Assembly (NCBI GenBank): GCA_964036155.1
Contig: OZ038423.1
Span: forward strand, 34,115,249-34,179,248
Origin: Diploscapter coronatus
Lineage: Eukaryota > Nematoda > Chromadorea > Rhabditida > Rhabditidae
Reading direction: 5' to 3'
DNA: 64,000 bases
Shown here: in pieces, positions 59,762 to 64,000 of the stretch
Layout: each line of letters begins with the position of its first letter
Numbering within the stretch: the first letter of the stretch is position 1
The notes under the pieces: generated by a model
What the model was told of the DNA's origin: nothing
What the model saw: only the letters and a program-made list of their open reading frames with translations
Database searches by the model: none
Program-made: the position numbers and the translations under genes

Positions 59762-61974
59762 ATGACCGAAGAGACGAATAATCACGAATCGAATGGGATC
59801 GTCGACAGACGGCAGTCGGGCGGGGTCAATAATTTCGATCCGTCGGAAGCCGATGAAAAGGTATTTGGGGAATTTAATTGCTTTATGCAAATAACATTTT
59901 GCTTGGCTCAAAGAATGAATCACTTTATATTGGTCACTTTTTCATTCTTGCTTGTCTAAAAATGTTCTTTTCACCAAGTAATTGAAATTTGACAGGGTTT
60001 TTCATAAAAAAAACAATATAATTTCTAAAGATAATGTGGTTTGTTACTTTGCTATGAATACTACGCCCATTTTTCTAAAAAATATTCGATGCAAACCGTA
60101 ATCTCAGTTCAATTAAATTGGGACTTTAATTTATGGACAAATTTGCCTCTGAAAAGTGCGGCTCAATCGATACTTCATGGCCCATAATTCGCATGAAAAA
60201 CGCTCGCTAATAGCTAATTGCTTTTCCGACCAGCTTGTGAGACAGGTGGAGTTAGAGTAACTAAAAGGGAGGATATTTGCAGTCCTGAGAAAGTCAACCA
60301 ACAAAATAGCTGCATGAAAAATATAGCATAAAGTGCACTTATGGAAATCGGCAAATTAAAGTTGAAAATTTAGGTTAGGGAAATATTGGTACTTCCGAAT
60401 GACAAACACTTCACAATACATGAAACTGCAAATGAACAAATCCGAAGTTTTACGCAATTCGTCGAAGCTAAATTGGCAGAATATAAAGAGGTTAATTTCA
60501 CTATTTGTTAAAACTAAATCATTCGAATTGAAGGGTAACTATTTTGGGAACCTCTAGAAATTACTATAAAGCTCACCCATTTTATTTAGGTAGTGAGCAC
60601 AAACTCACCCGCTGTATTCGCTGTGAATTACATTCAAAATCGATTTATTTCCTCGGATTTCTGCCTCGAAATAGCTAAGCTTTTCGAGCTGTTGGAAGCG
60701 AAAACTCGGGCAGAATTCAACAGAGCGTTGGAGAATATGAAGACTGATATCGAATCGGGTAAGTTTCCAAGAAGCATTTTTCAGGAAATGAATAATTTAG
60801 AACCGCTTGTTGTGCAATTGGAAGATTTGTTGAAGCAATGGAATGAATTCATAGAGAGCATCGACAAGGAATTGGATGCAAAATTGGGACCAACTAGCAC
60901 TAAATCTGATGATGGTAACTTTTATCAAAAACCATCTCTTCATGTACTCGGTTAAATTATCTCCATTTAGATGAAGAAATACCTGAACTGGGTGTGCAAT
61001 CTAAGACGATTTCATATTACGTGCGAAACAGTGGATACGATATGATTTTAGTCGTAGTCGTTCAGTAAGCTTGGTTGATATTTTTGCTATTTCTCTCATT
61101 GATACTTCAGAAGTTTCACATCGGCAGAAGCTAATGACCATATCCTGAGTTTGTACAACAAAATTAATATTTTCCATGAGTTGGGTTGTGACGTATTTCT
61201 ATTGACGAAAGGACCCCCAATTGGATCAAGAGGTTGGAATTTTCTTCTACGAGTTTAAACAAATATTTCCTTCTTATAGTGGATACTTTTAGGCGGTTCA
61301 TACATCAAATTGGTTGGTATTCCTTTCAAAAAGTTGTACGATGAAGAAGAAGCAGTGAAGGAATTGAAAGCTCACAGGCGATCTGCAACCAAATTGGCAT
61401 CATGGAATGCACTTTTCAAGGTGAATTGATATTATCGCGAATGAAGAAGGTATAATGATCGAATGATTCAGTCAGTGGAGTTGAATATGGGCGAGGAAAC
61501 AAGACCTCCTTCCAAAGACAAAGACAGAAGAGCTTCAAATCTGTCTGAAGATACGATGTACATTGGACAGAAGGTAAACGTCATACTTTTTAGTAACTAA
61601 GCAATTTCATCATGATCATTTATTCGATAATTTTATTATCAATCATAGGTGAATCGGAAATTTTTAGGCAGGAACAATTTTGGTGGATCGAAAGGGGAAC
61701 ATTCTGTACAAGTTCATAGAGGAATGCAACAATTCATGGCCGAAAGTTGATGAAATTATTGATGAGGTTAGATTTTTTATCGTGAATGATTTATTTGATT
61801 TTCGATAGATTTGATGAAAATAAATTCCTAGAAATTTAGGTGAAGAAAGCACCTTCATCTTCTTCTGGAAAATCAACGAATGGAAATGGGCCCAATATTT
61901 CGAAGGTCAATTCAGAAGTTTCTGCAGATGGAGGTGACAACGAGAAGGAGAAACAATGCTGTGTGATTCTATGA
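59762..61974 (+). CDS. AhpC/TSA-like (PRXL2/AAED1-like) protein with CAAX tail
   Basis: Exons: 59762-59860, 60374-60490, 60590-60914, 60971-61064, 61111-61232, 61293-61420, 61472-61573, 61668-61766, 61840-61974; 406 residues. The N-terminal half (about 34-180) is predicted helical. From about 190 a thioredoxin-like order appears: strand MILVVVVQSF, helix, strand CDVFLLTKGP, GGSYIKLVGIPFKKLYDEEE, and GTILVDRKGNILYKFIEE with a final helix WPKVDEIIDEV. This fits the PRXL2/AAED1 group. The place of the CxxC or peroxidatic Cys holds SFTSAEAN, so redox activity is not expected. The end CCVIL is a CAAX box; Leu at the last place favours geranylgeranylation, with a neighbouring Cys that could be palmitoylated. 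An alternative start at 59711 adds 17 residues. Function unknown. Confidence 0.62.
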
Positions 61975-62285
61975 AGACGAATAAAAGTTACTATTCCAGT
62001 ACAATAATAAAATATTCTAAATGCTATTTATGGCAAGAAGCTCACAAAACACAATGATTTTTAAAAAATTTTTGGATATAAATAAATACTATATTATATA
62101 GGTATAATCAACTAAGTTGCTATTTTATATTCGCAATTTGAATTATTCAGCTTAACTGATTCACTATTTGTCATTTTCGACCTTGAAAATAATTTTAAAA
62201 TACCCTCGCGTGACATCAAAATACCTGAATGTACATAATCTTCATAAGAAAAGCTCTAAAGTCATGAAATAAAACAAAAGGAGAA
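61975..62285. other. Convergent 3' spacer
   Basis: Between the PRXL2-like stop and the TTC39-like stop. AATAAAATA at about 62006 fits polyadenylation of the former. Confidence 0.55.
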
Positions 62286-63773
62286 CTAAAATGGCATGCT
62301 CTTTGAGTGAGTCAGCGACAGCACATTTGGCATTGGGGCCATGGGCGTTCGCGCTCCGAGATTTTCCATGGCAGAATGAATTCGGAAATGCAGCTTGTTT
62401 TCCATTGGATAGCCACTGAATTGCCGAGCCTTAGCCAGCAAAGCTTCGGCTTCTTCTCTCATTCCGTAAGCTATCCGAATTTGAGCCAACTCAAATGTTG
62501 CATTCGGTGGGAGATAGGTGAATTGGGTGGGTCTAAAATCAAGCGTTTTAAGGGGTTGGCAACATGCAATTAACTGCTAATAAAGAAGATGGACAATTTG
62601 GAAAAGTAGCTGCATCGCAATATCGCTACAAGCGAAATAGAATAAAGATTGGTTGGTTGGTGAAATAGGATTCTTTTTCCATATTACTTCGTATGAAACG
62701 ATGCAACAACTATAGCAACTACTTTTCCGGATTGGTAGAAAGATGAAATTTTTCTCACATTTGTATGAGCTTCTGAAAACAATCCTCAGCTTCGACATAC
62801 TTGTGCAGCTTTTGAAGACAAACTCCTTTCAACAGTAAATACAGAGCTTCATCATCGACATCTAAGCATTAAAATATGAAATCATTTTTTTTTTTTTTTT
62901 AAATTCCATACCATGCTTATTCCCCTCTGTTTTCCAGACATGCTCAATGTCTTTCAATATCGGTTCTATCAAATTCGCGTTCTGGCCGATAATGTCAAAT
63001 CCGTTCCAGAAATAGACGAATTCCTAAAATCTTCATAATGAAACGATGAAGCAGTTGAAATTCTTACATAATGGGCGAATAATAGTGATCCAGTGGATAG
63101 GAATCTCTTGGCTCTTCTAGCGCAGAATTTTTCGATCGGAATCGATTTTCCAGCGATCCTCATTCGACATGCATCTACTTTTCTGAAAATTCATTTGTTT
63201 GAAGCTTTTCATGATTTTTCTAACCTAGCCAAAGCTGCAATAGTTTCCTTCCTCTTATTCTCTTCCACGCTTGTGTCTGCAGCGAAAAATATGCACATCT
63301 GAAGATCATGAACATAGTAAGTTAAAGATAACAAAAATAAAAATGGTTTGAATGAGAAAATGATTATTTTACCAGATAAATGTAAACACATCGGCTCCAC
63401 TTGGACTCTTTGTACAGTAATCTAGCATAATTCGCCGATTTAGTCCAGTCTCTATTGTAGGCATGAGCAAATCTAAAATTTATGTAATTTCGCACTTTAG
63501 AAATTCCCTTTCTTCTAGAATAACTGCTAAAACTCACAGTAATTCCCAATAGCAAATGTGATGAAATTGGAGGTAGACATTCTGAGAATTGACAGATTTG
63601 TTGAAGAAGCAGATGGCCGAATCGACTTGCGACATTATCAGCACAAGACGAGCTCGAAGGAATAATATTATGGCTCCCTAAAAACCAAAACAAATATTTA
63701 CTTCATTGAAAGCTTCGTACATTTGGATATTTATGCATTAGAGCCGGCATCATTTGGTGGCAAACTCGTAGAT
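62286..63773 (-). CDS. TTC39-type TPR protein, 3' part
   Basis: TTC39 (IML2-like) proteins are TPR scaffolds; mammalian members are linked to lipid metabolism. Exons seen from 5': 63721-63773, 63538-63677, 63373-63472, 63225-63298, 63068-63182, 62912-63023, 62759-62861, 62286-62532, phases consistent. Motifs in family order: MHKYPNGAIILFLRARL, LQFHHICYWELL, FAHAYNRDWTKSANYARLLY, ESKWSRCVYIYL, MRIAGKSIPIEKFCARRAKR, EFVYFWNGFDIIGQ, LLLKGVCLQKLHKYVEAED and GYPMENKLHFRIHSAMENL. The end of TTC39 (NYSMESRTHFRIHAA-like) is well matched. The 5' half lies beyond the right edge. The last exon extends some 20 residues past the conserved core. Confidence 0.9.
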
Positions 63774-64000
63774 CTAAAATATTCATTAATTTGCTTTCAA
63801 TTTTTATGCGAAAGTGAATATTATTAATCAAATAAAATTGCAGTTATTTGACCATAGATCAACCCTTTATCATGGTATTTCAAACGATTCATCTTTAAAA
63901 ATGATCATATCTTATCATATGCAAGTTAAATTAAATGCCTGGTTGTCCCGATCCGAATAAGAAACATGCGATTAGATGCCAAGCAAGAAGAGTCATCATA
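63774..64000. other. Intronic sequence at the right edge
   Basis: AT-rich; probably an intron of the TTC39-like gene, which continues to the right on the minus strand. No exon recognised. Confidence 0.5.

Noticed and set aside
60759..60784. Perfect-looking 26-nt intron (GTAAGT to TTTTTCAG) in the PRXL2-like gene
   Set aside because: Far below the intron sizes seen here, and its removal shifts frame into a stop; translated through instead.

Overview
The window reads as nuclear DNA of an intron-rich nematode outside Caenorhabditis. The AT-rich sequence, many introns near 41-50 nt, T-rich AG acceptors, a nematode-type serine carboxypeptidase and a Twist gene of HLH-8 layout all point there. An ecdysone-receptor-like nuclear receptor, absent from C. 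elegans but present in several other nematode lineages, argues against Caenorhabditis. I cannot name the species. All exon models were built by eye from reading frame, splice sites, phase and remembered family motifs. None was checked by alignment or RNA.

Left part (1-25.3 kb), compact: the 3' part of a PDE2-type phosphodiesterase (+), an EcR-like nuclear receptor (-), a secreted aspartyl-protease-like protein (+), Twist/hlh-8 (-), the tRNA-wobble enzyme ALKBH8 (-), a bZIP factor (-), a CREBZF-like bZIP (-), the diphthamide enzyme DPH1 (+) divergent from it, and the histone chaperone ASF1 (-).

Middle (25.3-41.8 kb), sparse: a secreted tyrosinase-like protein that has lost its copper ligands (+), a tachykinin-type peptide GPCR (-) with a Tc1-like miniature element in an intron, then about 9.4 kb with no convincing gene. 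That stretch holds a 27-bp inverted-repeat pair and a dead mariner with perfect 32-bp terminal repeats.

Right part (41.8-64 kb): a class II histone deacetylase (+), a lysosomal/secreted serine carboxypeptidase (+), a 22-exon P-type ATPase of the Na+/K+-ATPase alpha group (+) with five foldback elements in its introns, about 3.6 kb without a recognised gene, a CAAX-tailed thioredoxin-fold protein without the catalytic cysteines (+), and the 3' part of a TTC39-type TPR protein (-) leaving the window.

The genes form no single pathway and no convincing operon. Two features stand out. About seven of roughly 148 modelled introns need a GC rather than GT donor. In the ATPase gene, two of these GC-AG introns are largely filled by hairpin elements, which suggests intron growth or creation from foldback transposons. 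Three secreted or membrane-directed proteins also look like pseudoenzymes.
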